Shown here in pieces: positions 42,792-51,791 of a stretch of DNA of 64,000 bases. The stretch comes from Salinibacterium sp. SWN167 (GTDB taxonomy: Bacteria; Actinomycetota; Actinomycetes; Actinomycetales; Microbacteriaceae). How positions within the stretch are numbered: position 1 is the stretch's first letter; each line of letters begins with the position of its first letter. The notes beneath the pieces were generated by a model that did no database searches, had not been told where the DNA came from, and saw only the letters and a program-made list of their open reading frames with translations. Both the position numbers and the translations under genes were made by a program. Where the stretch lies: contig NZ_JADYWU010000002.1 of assembly GCF_015864665.1 (NCBI RefSeq), forward strand, positions 1-64,000. The letters are read 5' to 3'.

Positions 42792-44155
42792 AGCGGCGCA
42801 ACCAATCCGTCGAACGAGAGCTCAGTTCCGAGAATGTTCTCGGCCGCGCGGTGACCCGAGCGCAGCGCCGCGGTGACGGTGGCGGGGTCATCCGTCCACG
42901 TTGCTTCGCCGGCAAAGTGCAGCACGTTCTCGACCGGTGTGGCCATCAGGTCGTGGTCGTCGGGCGTGGATCCCGGGCTCATGTAGGCGTATGACCCGTA
43001 CGAGTAGGGGTCGTCCTGCCAGCGCGTCACGAGCACGTCGTCTGGTTGTTCGACGCGCTCGCCGTAGAGCCCGCGCAGCGCATCGAGCACAGAGGAGCTG
43101 ATCTTCTCATCGCTCCAGTCGCGCGCTTCGATCGCGCTGGGGCCGGCCGCGAACGTGAGCAGGGTGGGAACGCCGTGCAGGTCAGTGAGGTCGTACCAGG
43201 AGTGCCACCACTTTCCGGCCTCGCCCTGCTGGCGAATCGCGTAGACATTCTCATCCCAGAAGCGAGTCGGAAAGCGCAGAAACACCTTCTCGAAATTGTT
43301 CATCTCAAAGCCATCGATGGCGTGGGTGAGCCACTCGGGCAGTGCTGGCTCGAATGTGAGATCGCCGCTCTTGAGCACCCCGATCGGCACCGTCACGACC
43401 ACGCGGTTCGCAGTGAACTCGCCCTGCGCGGTGGCAACCGTGGCGCCCTGTTTCGACCAGTGGATGTCGGTGACCACGTGCTCGAGACGCACATCGAGCC
43501 CCTTGGTGAGATTGGTGGCCAGCTCGTCATAGCCGTGGGGGAACACAACCTCGTCGCCCTCGACCGTGTCATCGTCGAGACCGTGCGCATCGAGCGACCC
43601 GGCGTGCACGCCGTACTGCTCCTCGGAGCGGTGCAGCACGAACTCGCGCACGCGCTCCGCCCGATCGGGGTTCCAGCCGAGGGCGGAAAGCGCGGCGTCG
43701 GCCGCCTGCTCATAGTTTGAGCCGAGAGTGGAAGCCTGCACCGCCGTCGCGAGATGGGCGTCGAAGGTGCGTACGTCATCCGCGAACTGGGCGACAGCGT
43801 CGTCGCTGAGGCGCTCGCCGATGGGGCTGTAATAGGCGATGGGGCGGCCGGTGGGTTGGTAGCTGCCGACCGTGAACTCGACCGTGCGCATGCCGAAGGA
43901 GTTGACGATGTCGGTGAGGGGGTTGTCGTCGACGCCGTGAATCCAGGATGCTCCGCGGTCGGTAGCAACGTCGCCCGAACGTTCAGTGTGGGTGCGGCCA
44001 CCCGTGCGATCGCGGGCTTCGAGCACGAGCACACGCTGCCCGGCCTGCGCCAGAAAGCGTGCCGCGGTGAGGCCGGAGACTCCGGCGCCGACGACGATCG
44101 TGTCGAAGGGTGTCGCGGCAGGGTCGACGGTGGGCGCGATAGCGAAGTCGGTCAT
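42788..44155 (-). CDS. Flavin monoamine oxidase family protein
   Basis: A 455-residue FAD amine oxidase. The dinucleotide motif is VVGAGVSGLTAARFLAQAGQ (about 22-41), followed by the LEARDRTGGRTHT motif. The C-terminal FAD region reads VLHFAGEATWTDDPATVTAAL. Substrate could be a polyamine or monoamine; Glu/Trp residues around the pocket are not diagnostic by eye. No signal peptide, so cytoplasmic. It is convergent with the LacI gene, overlapping it by four bases. Confidence 0.93.
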   Translation of the reverse strand: MTDFAIAPTVDPAATPFDTIVVGAGVSGLTAARFLAQAGQRVLVLEARDRTGGRTHTERSGDVATDRGASWIHGVDDNPLTDIVNSFGMRTVEFTVGSYQPTGRPIAYYSPIGERLSDDAVAQFADDVRTFDAHLATAVQASTLGSNYEQAADAALSALGWNPDRAERVREFVLHRSEEQYGVHAGSLDAHGLDDDTVEGDEVVFPHGYDELATNLTKGLDVRLEHVVTDIHWSKQGATVATAQGEFTANRVVVTVPIGVLKSGDLTFEPALPEWLTHAIDGFEMNNFEKVFLRFPTRFWDENVYAIRQQGEAGKWWHSWYDLTDLHGVPTLLTFAAGPSAIEARDWSDEKISSSVLDALRGLYGERVEQPDDVLVTRWQDDPYSYGSYAYMSPGSTPDDHDLMATPVENVLHFAGEATWTDDPATVTAALRSGHRAAENILGTELSFDGLVAPL

Positions 44156-44711
44156 GAGGTCACAGTAGCAATGCTGTGCCGGGTTCGGCTGACCTTGAGG
44201 AAAACCGTGTTCGGCTGACCACGCTGATCCTCACATAGCCCGCTTCAGAGTCGAGATTCGGCGGCCCCACAGGATCAAATGGACCCAAGGACCTCGTTAG
44301 TGGTCTGTCGAGAAAGAGCGCTAGAGGCCTCAAGTTGAAGCGTAGTTGCGGCCGGGGTGACGGCTCGCCTTGAGAACTTTCAAGGCCACATCTCGGGTAG
44401 TCAGCACTTCAATATTTCAAAACCAACCTGCGCAGAATTCCTGATTGCAAGCGGTAGGTCCTCAAGGACATGGTGTGCAGTCGCATGTCGATGTCAGGCC
44501 AGTAGATGCAACGAAGCCTTGGAGTCCGCCATCAGCCAATCAAAGTTGCAGCAGACCTGACCCACCAACGAAGATCTGAGGTCACCCACATGATCGCAGC
44601 AACTGTGAAGTCGAGCTGCCGACGCTCGGTTCTGCAGAGTCGTCAGCGTAGGCTGATGCGGCGCGAGGGCTTTAGCTGGGCAGGAGGCGTTCGGGCGGTA
44701 GGGTTTTACCC
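44156..44711. other. Intergenic stretch upstream of the OLD-like ATPase
   Basis: This 556-bp stretch has no convincing gene on either strand. It must hold the promoter of the amine oxidase (minus strand) and probably the ATPase promoter. A 12-bp direct repeat GTTCGGCTGACC occurs at 44183-44194 and 44209-44220. Base composition is lower in GC than the flanks, as in the adjacent ATPase gene. A small open reading frame (44357-44560) shows no recognisable features. Confidence 0.5.
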
Positions 44712-47000
44712 ATGGAGCATGCAATCGTGGGTTTCGAGCCGCTCGGGGACCCGGTTCTTGGCGGTGAGTTCGTCCCATTCGAGGGCGGCCTAAATGTGAT
44801 CTACGGCCTTAACGGCGCGGGTAAGAGTCGGCTCCTAACGGGCATCAGGAATTCGCTGCTCGGGGTTTCGTCAGATGTGCGAGTTGGTCTCATTGCACGA
44901 GTTCACCGGCCCTCCGCTTTAGATGTGGAGTCCGACGCCGCGCTTCCCTCCTATCCCGGACGAGATCAACGCTGTTCGGGCGCGGGGCTGCTGCTCGCTC
45001 TCGCAGACAGTATTGGTGGTCCATATGAAAAGGAACGCCACCCTCGTGGCTCGAACGAACTGAAGTATCCACTCTCAGGGGCGTTCGAATTGGTGCAGGA
45101 GCATCTTCGCGCAAAGTTGGAGCCATTCTTCCCTGAAGGTCCCGTCGAAATTCAGACAGAAGAACTCGAAAATCAGCTCCTCGATGATCGCCTCTTCCTC
45201 CTTTTCCCCGACGGAACAAGGGATGCCCCGCGTTGGCAGGCTTGGCCGGTCGCCGATCGTCGACACCCAGCAGTCAGAAACTGGGAAAAGCGCTGGGCGA
45301 ACGTCCTTGAGTTGGACTGGGATGAAGATGAAGAAGGGAGTCAGGAGCTAGTCGATCGCCTTTCGAACGTTGGGCTAAGTGAGCGTGGTGCGGTCGGCAA
45401 CGATGTAGATTCGCCAGAGGAATTTGAAGGCTACGGAATGTCTACCCGCGAGGGAGGAGAGATCCGCTCGAACTCGTTTGTGTTCTTCTCGAACGATGTC
45501 TCGGCAGGGGAGGTGCCATCGATCAATCTTCAAGGCTCGATCGACTTCGGCATCGACGTAGTCGCCACTGACTTGGACCCCAACATTACGACTCTTGCCC
45601 TCCTAGATAAGGCGATGGTTTATTCCACAGGTAAGGCCCTAGGGCGATTCCCCGAACTCATCGATCTCGAAACAGTCGACCAAAATACCAAGGAGATCCT
45701 TTTCGGGTCTGGGTCTTCTGCTCATCTGGAGGCGGACCAGGTGGCGGCGGCTCTCCTTGCGGGCTCGAATTCAGCGGAGAAACTCGCGGTCCAACTTGCA
45801 GAGCAAGTGAACGACCTGATGATGAGTGTGCTTTTGGATCCGCCATCTGCTGCTATTCAATTTCAGCCACCAATGCTCCGTTTTTCGAGCCCCGCGGCGC
45901 GGTGGACGTTTCACGTTAGCGAGAGGTGGGGCGTCAGCTTGTCTCAGCTGTCGAGCGCGGAGCAGAGATGGGCAACACTTGCGATTAGTATCGCCACTGC
46001 AGAATCGCAGCGGGCAGGCCGATTCCAAGGAGGCAGCCCGTTCCGCCCCATCCTCCTTGTGATCGACGAGCCTGAGGCAGCTCTTCACCGAGCGGCAGAA
46101 GCTCGAGTGGCCGATTTCCTCGTTTCTTGGACCCGTGATCCAAGGCATGTGGCTTTTGTGGCGACCCATTCTCCCGAGCTCCTTGACGTCCCAGAAGCCT
46201 CACTAACTGAGGTATCAAGGCAGATCAATGGCATCTCAAAATCAAACGTCCGGCGACTCGACCTCGCTGACCGGGATGCGCTAGAGAGACTAGGTCTTCG
46301 CCCCAGCGACCTTCTGCGCTGGCCGCGCGTCTTCCTGCTCGTGGAGGGAGAGCACGATAAGCAGATGATCGAGAGCTATTTCGGCTCCCGCCTTCGAAAG
46401 GCACGAGTCGAGTTGCTGCCAATGCGCGGAGCCAAGCAGCTGGCGAGCACAATCGACAGCCGCGTGCTTTTTGAATACACCAACGCCACTGTGGTTGCTC
46501 TTCTGGACAACATGGTCGCCGAGTCTGTGAGGGACTCTTGGCAGCAGGCACAACTTGCCAGAATGACCGACGGAGTCACAGCAGCGAAACAGATCGTTGT
46601 CGACTGGTTCGCAGGGGACAAATCCGAAGAGTCCAGGTACATGAGCGGATGGTTGACCAGCGCTCTCGACGCGGGGCTTGAAAGTCGTCTGCTCCCCTAT
46701 GGACTTTCGGCAAGAGATGTTATCGAGTATTTGCCCGTTTCAGAAATAGTGCCTGGTGCCGTGACTTGGGAGGCACTCCATCACGAACACCAAACAGACA
46801 GAGCGCTAAAAAAGGGTCACCCGAATGAATTCAAGCCCTGGTTGAAAACACGAAAAGGGGTCGCAGTAACCGAGAAACTCATTCAGTCAGCATTGGATGC
46901 CGCGCCGGAACCGCCGGCGGATCTTGAGCAAATGATGAAAACGCTGGAATCCGTGAGCGCCGAACCCAGGGCGGCAGGGGCAGCTGCGCCTCCACGGTGA
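44712..47000 (+). CDS. OLD-like AAA ATPase with Toprim-like C-terminus
   Basis: A 762-residue SMC/ABC-type ATPase related to OLD-family nucleases. Walker A is GLNGAGKS (32-39), a signature-like LSSAEQRWATLAISIA lies near 412-427, Walker B is ILLVIDEPEAALH near 447-459, and the switch motif THSPELLD near 484-491. The C-terminal part has a Toprim-like start LLVEGEHD (about 541-548) with the expected Glu, but the later acidic motif reads LLDNM rather than DxD. A stretch of about 160-260 is rich in acidic residues (DEDEEGSQE). GC is visibly lower than its neighbours (one 60-base line is about 48%). It has no partner such as GajB; it may be a stand-alone phage-defence protein or a degenerate one. 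Confidence 0.82.
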   Translation: MEHAIVGFEPLGDPVLGGEFVPFEGGLNVIYGLNGAGKSRLLTGIRNSLLGVSSDVRVGLIARVHRPSALDVESDAALPSYPGRDQRCSGAGLLLALADSIGGPYEKERHPRGSNELKYPLSGAFELVQEHLRAKLEPFFPEGPVEIQTEELENQLLDDRLFLLFPDGTRDAPRWQAWPVADRRHPAVRNWEKRWANVLELDWDEDEEGSQELVDRLSNVGLSERGAVGNDVDSPEEFEGYGMSTREGGEIRSNSFVFFSNDVSAGEVPSINLQGSIDFGIDVVATDLDPNITTLALLDKAMVYSTGKALGRFPELIDLETVDQNTKEILFGSGSSAHLEADQVAAALLAGSNSAEKLAVQLAEQVNDLMMSVLLDPPSAAIQFQPPMLRFSSPAARWTFHVSERWGVSLSQLSSAEQRWATLAISIATAESQRAGRFQGGSPFRPILLVIDEPEAALHRAAEARVADFLVSWTRDPRHVAFVATHSPELLDVPEASLTEVSRQINGISKSNVRRLDLADRDALERLGLRPSDLLRWPRVFLLVEGEHDKQMIESYFGSRLRKARVELLPMRGAKQLASTIDSRVLFEYTNATVVALLDNMVAESVRDSWQQAQLARMTDGVTAAKQIVVDWFAGDKSEESRYMSGWLTSALDAGLESRLLPYGLSARDVIEYLPVSEIVPGAVTWEALHHEHQTDRALKKGHPNEFKPWLKTRKGVAVTEKLIQSALDAAPEPPADLEQMMKTLESVSAEPRAAGAAAPPR

Positions 47001-47371
47001 GTCGCGTAATCTCTGACGTCAACGGACCGAAGCTGTCGCGTACTCAATCTCGAGCGCTGGAAAACTAACCTTCGAGAGGTAGTTCGGCCGTGTTGACCCT
47101 GCGTGTGTTGTTTCCGACGACTCTAGACCGGACGGCGGTCTCTGACTCGACGGCAGGGTCGCGGATAGCGCATCCGTGGAAAACCGTCACAGAGGTAGGT
47201 GTGATGCAAACTCTTTCCCTCGGCAACATGTCTGTCCGTAGGGCAACCGTCGCCAGCATCCTCGGAATCGGGGTCAGGTCGTATGAGCGCGGATGATTAA
47301 GTGATCGTGGAAAGACCGCCCAGCGGGGATGCCGCTTTCGACTGACGCGCTCGGGATAAAGTGGCGATCAC
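47001..47371. other. Intergenic stretch after the OLD-like ATPase
   Basis: This 371-bp gap holds no gene I can support. The reading frame 47090-47296 (68 residues) has no ribosome site or recognisable domain. The last 70 bases carry a possible promoter for the HEAT-repeat gene (GGGATAAAGTGG near 47352) and an inverted pair GTGATCG (47301-47307) / CGATCAC (47365-47371) directly before its ATG. Confidence 0.45.
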
Positions 47372-48130
47372 ATGAAGAGCTCAGTGAGTCAGTTGCGCGG
47401 TCGTGGATTTTTGCGCGACGAGGACATCGATGCGTCCCGTCATTTGTCGGCGGCTGAGCTGACGCGACAGTTGGATTCCACTGACGCTGTCGAGCGATCA
47501 GCCGCAGTGCGGTTACTTTCGCGTGCTGCGCGTCCGGATGTTTCGCTGAATCGGCTTTTCGTGGAGCGACTCATGCGAGAGACCAAGCTCTATACCAAGC
47601 TCGAACTGTGCGAAGCGCTCCAAACGGGCGGCCAAGAAACCGCCCAGCTGCTCATCCCGCTGCTCGGTGCTATCGGGCAGAATCAGCACACCCAGCCCGC
47701 TGTCGAAGCGTTCAAGAAGACTAGTTACCCGCTTCCGCGAGACATCGTGGCGCGGATTCTCGCGCGTATGGACCCTGTGGTGTTGCCAGCCTTGATCACG
47801 GCCGTTGTCGACGGATCACGGACGCAGGCAGTTGAGGCGATCGATGCCGTCGGCTTCCTGTGTTTCTATTCGGCGGCGACAGTGACGGATCGGCTGGCAG
47901 CGCTGAACGCGCTCACCGAGAAGCTTCGGGGCAACCCTGATGACGAGCTCATGCAGTGGAAGATCGTGCGTGCGCTCGAGAGTTTCAATCATCCGGATGC
48001 CACGCTCGTCCTCGAACAAATTGTCGCGAGAAATGCCAATCCGGTGATAGTTCGGGAAGCCCAGCGGTCACTCGTGGTGGTTGCCGAACAGCCAGCGCTG
48101 CGGGCTTCGTTCGACACCGAGATGCGCTGA
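47372..48130 (+). CDS. HEAT-repeat-like helical protein
   Basis: A 252-residue protein that seems entirely made of paired helices, with repeats such as LTRQLDSTDAVERSAAVRLLSR, LCEALQTGGQETAQLLIPLLG and RALESFNHPDATLVLEQIV. This resembles HEAT or PBS-lyase-type repeats used in protein binding. No catalytic residues, signal or membrane segment are seen. The start ATG 47372 has no clear ribosome site. It stands alone between the OLD-like gene and the metal importer. Function unknown. Confidence 0.7.
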   Translation: MKSSVSQLRGRGFLRDEDIDASRHLSAAELTRQLDSTDAVERSAAVRLLSRAARPDVSLNRLFVERLMRETKLYTKLELCEALQTGGQETAQLLIPLLGAIGQNQHTQPAVEAFKKTSYPLPRDIVARILARMDPVVLPALITAVVDGSRTQAVEAIDAVGFLCFYSAATVTDRLAALNALTEKLRGNPDDELMQWKIVRALESFNHPDATLVLEQIVARNANPVIVREAQRSLVVVAEQPALRASFDTEMR

Positions 48131-48219
48131 ACGCGACGTCGAATGGCGAGGTTGACAGTGCGCCGATTCTGCGGCCCGGAAAGATCCGCGACTTTTACCG
48201 ATCAATGAGATTTCAGGCA

Positions 48220-48239
48220 AACTACGTCTCAACGTAGTT
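48220..48239. promoter_or_regulatory. MntR-type operator upstream of the metal importer
   Basis: AACTACG-N6-CGTAGTT is a perfect inverted repeat (extending to AAACTACGT/ACGTAGTTT at 48219-48240) 35 bp upstream of the importer start. A near copy with the same 7-6-7 spacing lies before the MntR-type gene at 51716-51735. Shared sequence and DtxR-family neighbour point to metal-dependent repression. Confidence 0.75.
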
Positions 48240-48273
48240 TCTTAAAGAGGCTCTCCCAACATAGGATCAAAAC

Positions 48274-49236
48274 ATGGGAATGAGAGCTGCAACAGGGCGC
48301 CGGCACACCACGCGCGCGACGACGATTGCCGCTGCGGCATCCGCCCTTCTTCTCGGTCTCGCTGGCTGCACTGCGGTGTCGGATGCGGGCGCCACGACCG
48401 ACCCGGATGACGACCGTCCTGTCGTTCTCACGACCTTTACGGTGCTCGCCGATATCGCCGAGAATGTGGCCGGCGACAACCTGCGGGTGGAATCCATCAC
48501 CAAGGTGGGTGCCGAGATCCACGGCTACGAGCCCACTCCGGGCGACATTGCCAAGGCGGCCGAAGCTGACCTGATTCTCGATAACGGGCTCAACCTTGAG
48601 GTGTGGTTCGCGCAGTTCGTCGATGGTCTCGACGTTCCCCACGTTGTGGTTTCTGACGGGGTGGAGCCGATCGATATCACCGAGGATGCCTACGCTGGTT
48701 TGCCCAACCCGCACGCCTGGATGAGCCCCCTCAACGCACAGATTTACGTCGATAATATGGAGGCCGCGTTCGCCGAACTCGACCCCGAGAATGCCGCCGA
48801 CTACGCCGCGAATGCCGAAGCCTACAAAGCCGAACTGCAGCTCGTGAACGATGAACTCACGGCCGAGCTCGCTGAGTTGCCGGCGTCACAGCGCGCTCTC
48901 GTCTCGTGCGAAGGAGCGTTCTCGTATCTGGCTCGCGACGCTGGGCTGAGCGAGCATTACCTCTGGGCGGTCAATGCTGAGCAGCAGTCGACCCCGCGCC
49001 AGATTGCGTCGGTGATCGAATTCGTGAGAGTCAGCGATGTGCCCGCCGTCTTCTGCGAATCGACCGTCTCGGACCGCGCCATGCAGCAAGTGGTCGAAGC
49101 AACCGACGCCAGCTTCGGCGGAACCCTCTACGTCGATTCGCTGTCGGAGGAAGGTGGCCCCGTGCCGACCTACCTCGAGCTGCTGCGCCACGACGCCGAG
49201 ACCATCATCGCCGGATTGACCGGGGCGCCCCAATGA
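48274..49236 (+). CDS. Metal ABC importer binding lipoprotein (Mn/Fe type)
   Basis: A 320-residue family-9 metal-binding protein. The signal is lipoprotein-type with Cys32 (LLLGLAGC). The four expected ligands are His in EIHGYEPTP, His in NPHAWMSP, Glu in SCEGAFSYLA and Asp in YVDSLSEEGG; the His-His-Glu-Asp set is typical of Mn2+/Fe2+ rather than zinc proteins. A His-rich zinc loop is absent. AGGA at 48263-48266 precedes ATG 48274. It is the first gene of the three-gene importer and lies just behind an MntR-type operator. Its stop overlaps the ATPase start by ATGA. Confidence 0.92.
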   Translation: MGMRAATGRRHTTRATTIAAAASALLLGLAGCTAVSDAGATTDPDDDRPVVLTTFTVLADIAENVAGDNLRVESITKVGAEIHGYEPTPGDIAKAAEADLILDNGLNLEVWFAQFVDGLDVPHVVVSDGVEPIDITEDAYAGLPNPHAWMSPLNAQIYVDNMEAAFAELDPENAADYAANAEAYKAELQLVNDELTAELAELPASQRALVSCEGAFSYLARDAGLSEHYLWAVNAEQQSTPRQIASVIEFVRVSDVPAVFCESTVSDRAMQQVVEATDASFGGTLYVDSLSEEGGPVPTYLELLRHDAETIIAGLTGAPQ

Positions 49237-50051
49237 GCGGCGAGCGCGCCGGCGCTGCACGAGACGGCGGGGGAGCCGCGTCATCCACCCCGCTCGGTTC
49301 AGTGCGAGCGACTGACGTGCCCGCCATCGATGTGCGCAACGTCACCGTTCATTACGGCGATGTGCTCGCGCTCGACAACGTGAGCCTCAGCCTCGCGCCT
49401 GGCCGCATCTATGGCCTCATCGGTATGAATGGCTCGGGCAAATCCACGCTCTTCAAGACGATTACCGGGATGCTGCGCCCCGACCGCGGAACGGTCGCGC
49501 TGGCCGGTCAGCAGCCTGCACTCGCGCGCAAGGCCGGAGCGGTCGGCTACGTTCCGCAGAGCGAAGACGTCGACTGGGCGTTCCCGCTCTCGGTGCGCGA
49601 TGTGGTGATGATGGGCCGCTACGGGCACATGGGCATCTCCCGCCGCCCGAAGGCCGCCGACAAATCTGCCGTTGCTGAGGCCCTTGCCCGGGTTGAACTG
49701 ACCGACCTCGCCGACCGCCAAATTGGCCAGCTCTCGGGCGGGCAAAAGAAGCGGGCATTCGTGGCGCGCGGCATTGCCCAGGGCGCGACGATTCTGTTGC
49801 TTGATGAGCCCTTCGCCGGCGTGGACAAACGCTCCGAGGGAACGATCACGAAACTCTTGCGCGAGCTCGCCGCCGAGGGAGCCACCGTGCTCGTCTCCAC
49901 CCACGACCTCAACGCGCTGCCGAAGCTCGCCGACGAAGCGATCTTGCTCATGCGCACCGTGCTGCTGCAATCCACTCCCGCCGAGGTGCTGAAGCCCGAA
50001 AACCTTGCGCGGGCCTTCGGCCTCGATGTCACAGCGGGAGACGTCGCGTGA
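49233..50051 (+). CDS. Metal ABC importer ATPase
   Basis: A 272-residue ATPase. Walker A GMNGSGKST, the Q-loop region YVPQSEDVDWAFPLSVRDVVMMGRYG, signature LSGGQKKRAFVARGIA and Walker B ILLLDEPFAGVD are all present; DWxFP-type Q-loop text is typical of Mn/Zn importers. The first 30 residues form a Gly/Ala-rich N-terminal extension. The gene overlaps both neighbours, ATGA on the 5' and GTGA on the 3' side, and belongs to the MntR-controlled operon. Confidence 0.94.
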   Translation: MSGERAGAARDGGGAASSTPLGSVRATDVPAIDVRNVTVHYGDVLALDNVSLSLAPGRIYGLIGMNGSGKSTLFKTITGMLRPDRGTVALAGQQPALARKAGAVGYVPQSEDVDWAFPLSVRDVVMMGRYGHMGISRRPKAADKSAVAEALARVELTDLADRQIGQLSGGQKKRAFVARGIAQGATILLLDEPFAGVDKRSEGTITKLLRELAAEGATVLVSTHDLNALPKLADEAILLMRTVLLQSTPAEVLKPENLARAFGLDVTAGDVA

Positions 50052-50920
50052 ATCCTCTCGACTTTCTGCTCGAACCCCTCAGTTACGACTTCATGGTGCG
50101 GGCTCTCGCCACGAGCGTGACCGCCGCGATTGTGTGCGCGGTGCTGTCGTGCTGGCTTGTGCTCGTGGGCTGGTCGCTCATGGGCGACGCCGTTTCGCAC
50201 GCCGTGCTGCCCGGCGTCGTGCTCGCCTACGTTGTCGGTGCCCCGTTTGCTGTGGGCGCGGTTATCTTCGGCTTCCTTGCCGTCGCCCTCATTGGCATCG
50301 TGCGAAACACGAGCCGCATCAAAGAGGATGCCGCGATTGGCATCGTCTTCACCACCCTGTTCGCCCTCGGAATCGTGCTCATCTCGGTGACGCCTTCGCA
50401 GACCGACCTGAACCACATCATCTTCGGCAACCTTCTCGGAGTCTCATGGGCCGACCTCGCCCAAGTGCTCATCCTCGGCGCAATCACGCTCACGATCCTT
50501 CTCGTGAAGCGCCGCGACTTCACCCTCTATGCCTTCGACGCCACCCACGCCCACGCGATTGGCCTCAACCCCAAAGTGCTCGGCGCCGCCCTCCTCGGGC
50601 TTCTCGCCCTCACCGCGGTCGTTGCCCTTCAGGCCGTCGGCGTCGTTCTCGTCGTGGCACTGCTCATCATCCCCGGCGCCACCGCCTACCTACTCACCGA
50701 TCGCTTCTCGCACATGCTCGTGATCGCTCCGGCGATGTCGGCGCTCGCGGCCGTCACCGGGCTCTACCTCAGCTACTACCTCGACACGGCATCCGGCGGC
50801 ATGATCGTGCTCGTCGAAGGCTGCATCTTCGCGCTCGTTTACCTGTTCAGCCCCACGCAGGGCGTGATCGGCAAGCGACTCGGCGCAATGAAGCGGCAGC
50901 GGATGCTCGCCGCCCAGTAA
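50048..50920 (+). CDS. Metal ABC importer permease (ABC-3 type)
   Basis: A 290-residue permease with about eight spans of the ZnuB/MntB family. It starts at GTG 50048 overlapping the ATPase stop. Typical motifs: WSLMGDAVSHAVLPGVVLAY, the family hallmark with a conserved Asp/His pair, and GVVLVVALLIIPGATAYLLTD. It is the last gene of the Mn/Fe importer and converges on the MntR-type gene. Confidence 0.94.
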   Translation: MNPLDFLLEPLSYDFMVRALATSVTAAIVCAVLSCWLVLVGWSLMGDAVSHAVLPGVVLAYVVGAPFAVGAVIFGFLAVALIGIVRNTSRIKEDAAIGIVFTTLFALGIVLISVTPSQTDLNHIIFGNLLGVSWADLAQVLILGAITLTILLVKRRDFTLYAFDATHAHAIGLNPKVLGAALLGLLALTAVVALQAVGVVLVVALLIIPGATAYLLTDRFSHMLVIAPAMSALAAVTGLYLSYYLDTASGGMIVLVEGCIFALVYLFSPTQGVIGKRLGAMKRQRMLAAQ

Positions 50921-50967
50921 AGGCAAAGACACCGCCTGCGCGCAGAACCCGCGCGGTGCGCCTCAGG

Positions 50968-51690
50968 TCATTCGGTGAGGGTGCCGCCCGATACGTAGAG
51001 TGCGTCGGTCGCGCTCCGGCCCAGGCTGATCGGCACAGCGGATTGGCGCCCGCCCTTGTTGCTCGCCTCGCCGGCGTCGCCGACCACCACCACTTCAAGC
51101 GCATCCGAATACGGTGCCCCGGCGTTCACGCTGAGGGTCGCTTCGAACACGATGCCGCGCTCTTCGAAGAACTTGAGCAGTTCGGGGTCGTCGTCAGAGA
51201 TACGTTCCACGACGACGGTGCTGCCGGGGGCCACGCGGCTGAGCTGCACAGCATCCGGAATCGTGATGACGCCGTCGGCGCTGGGGATCGGGTCGCCGTG
51301 CGGGTCGCGGGTGGGGTGCTCGAGAAACTCGTCGATGCGTTCGACCATGAAGTCAGAGACGGCGTGCTCAAGGTTCTCGGCTTCGTCGTGCACCTGGTCC
51401 CAGCCGTAGCCGAGCACGCTCACGAGGAACGATTCGATGAGGCGGTGGCGGCGAACCATCGCTACGGCGTGAGCGCGACCCACATCCGTGAGGGCGATGG
51501 AACCGTAGCGGGCATGATCAAGGAAGCCTTGATCGGTGAGGCGACGCACGGCATCCGACACACTCGAAAGCGTGTAGCCGGTGCGTTCAGCGATCACGGT
51601 GGCGGTGACGGGGGCATCTGACCATTCGGAAAGACTCCACACGGTCTTCAGATAGTTCTGGGTGCTGACCGAGAGCTCTGTAACCGACAT
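50968..51690 (-). CDS. mntR: DtxR/MntR-family metal-dependent repressor
   Basis: A 240-residue regulator with the DtxR fold: winged helix at about 5-65 (YLKTVWSLSEWSDAPVTATV), a metal-binding dimerisation domain (about 70-145, with HRLIESFLVSVLGY and DEAENLEHAVSD) and a C-terminal SH3-like domain. Placed convergent to the Mn/Fe importer. The operator AASTACG-N6-CGTAGTT occurs 26-45 bp before its start and before the importer, so it probably represses both it and the importer when manganese (or iron) is sufficient. The name is by context and metal ligands. Confidence 0.9.
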   Translation of the reverse strand: MSVTELSVSTQNYLKTVWSLSEWSDAPVTATVIAERTGYTLSSVSDAVRRLTDQGFLDHARYGSIALTDVGRAHAVAMVRRHRLIESFLVSVLGYGWDQVHDEAENLEHAVSDFMVERIDEFLEHPTRDPHGDPIPSADGVITIPDAVQLSRVAPGSTVVVERISDDDPELLKFFEERGIVFEATLSVNAGAPYSDALEVVVVGDAGEASNKGGRQSAVPISLGRSATDALYVSGGTLTE

Positions 51691-51715
51691 GCGCCCAGTC
51701 TAGAGCCGAAGATTG

Positions 51716-51735
51716 AAGTACGGCCCGACGTAGTT
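51716..51735. promoter_or_regulatory. MntR-type operator upstream of its own gene
   Basis: AAGTACG-N6-CGTAGTT matches the importer operator at 48220-48239 in 13 of 14 arm positions with the same spacing. It lies 26-45 bp upstream of the regulator start, consistent with autoregulation. Confidence 0.72.
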
Positions 51736-51740
51736 AAAGA

Positions 51741-51780
51741 CGCTTGCCCCCGCCCGGAGAACATCAGGCGAGGGCAAGCG
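51741..51780 (-). terminator. Terminator of the secreted repeat-protein gene
   Basis: Arms 51741-51754 and 51767-51780 pair over 14 positions with one mismatch around a 12-base loop. On the minus strand the stem follows the gene stop at 51792 and is followed by TCTTT. It also isolates the MntR operator 5 bp away. Confidence 0.75.
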
Positions 51781-51791
51781 GGTGAAGAAAG

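Noticed and set aside
44357-44560. A 67-codon frame upstream of the OLD-like ATPase
   Set aside because: No ribosome site, no conserved residues I recognise and no sign of coding bias; kept only as part of the gap description.
47090-47296. A 68-codon frame between the OLD-like ATPase and the HEAT-repeat gene
   Set aside because: No ribosome site and no domain. The late segment VASILGIGVRSYERG faintly suggests an HTH fragment, but too little remains to call a gene or pseudogene.
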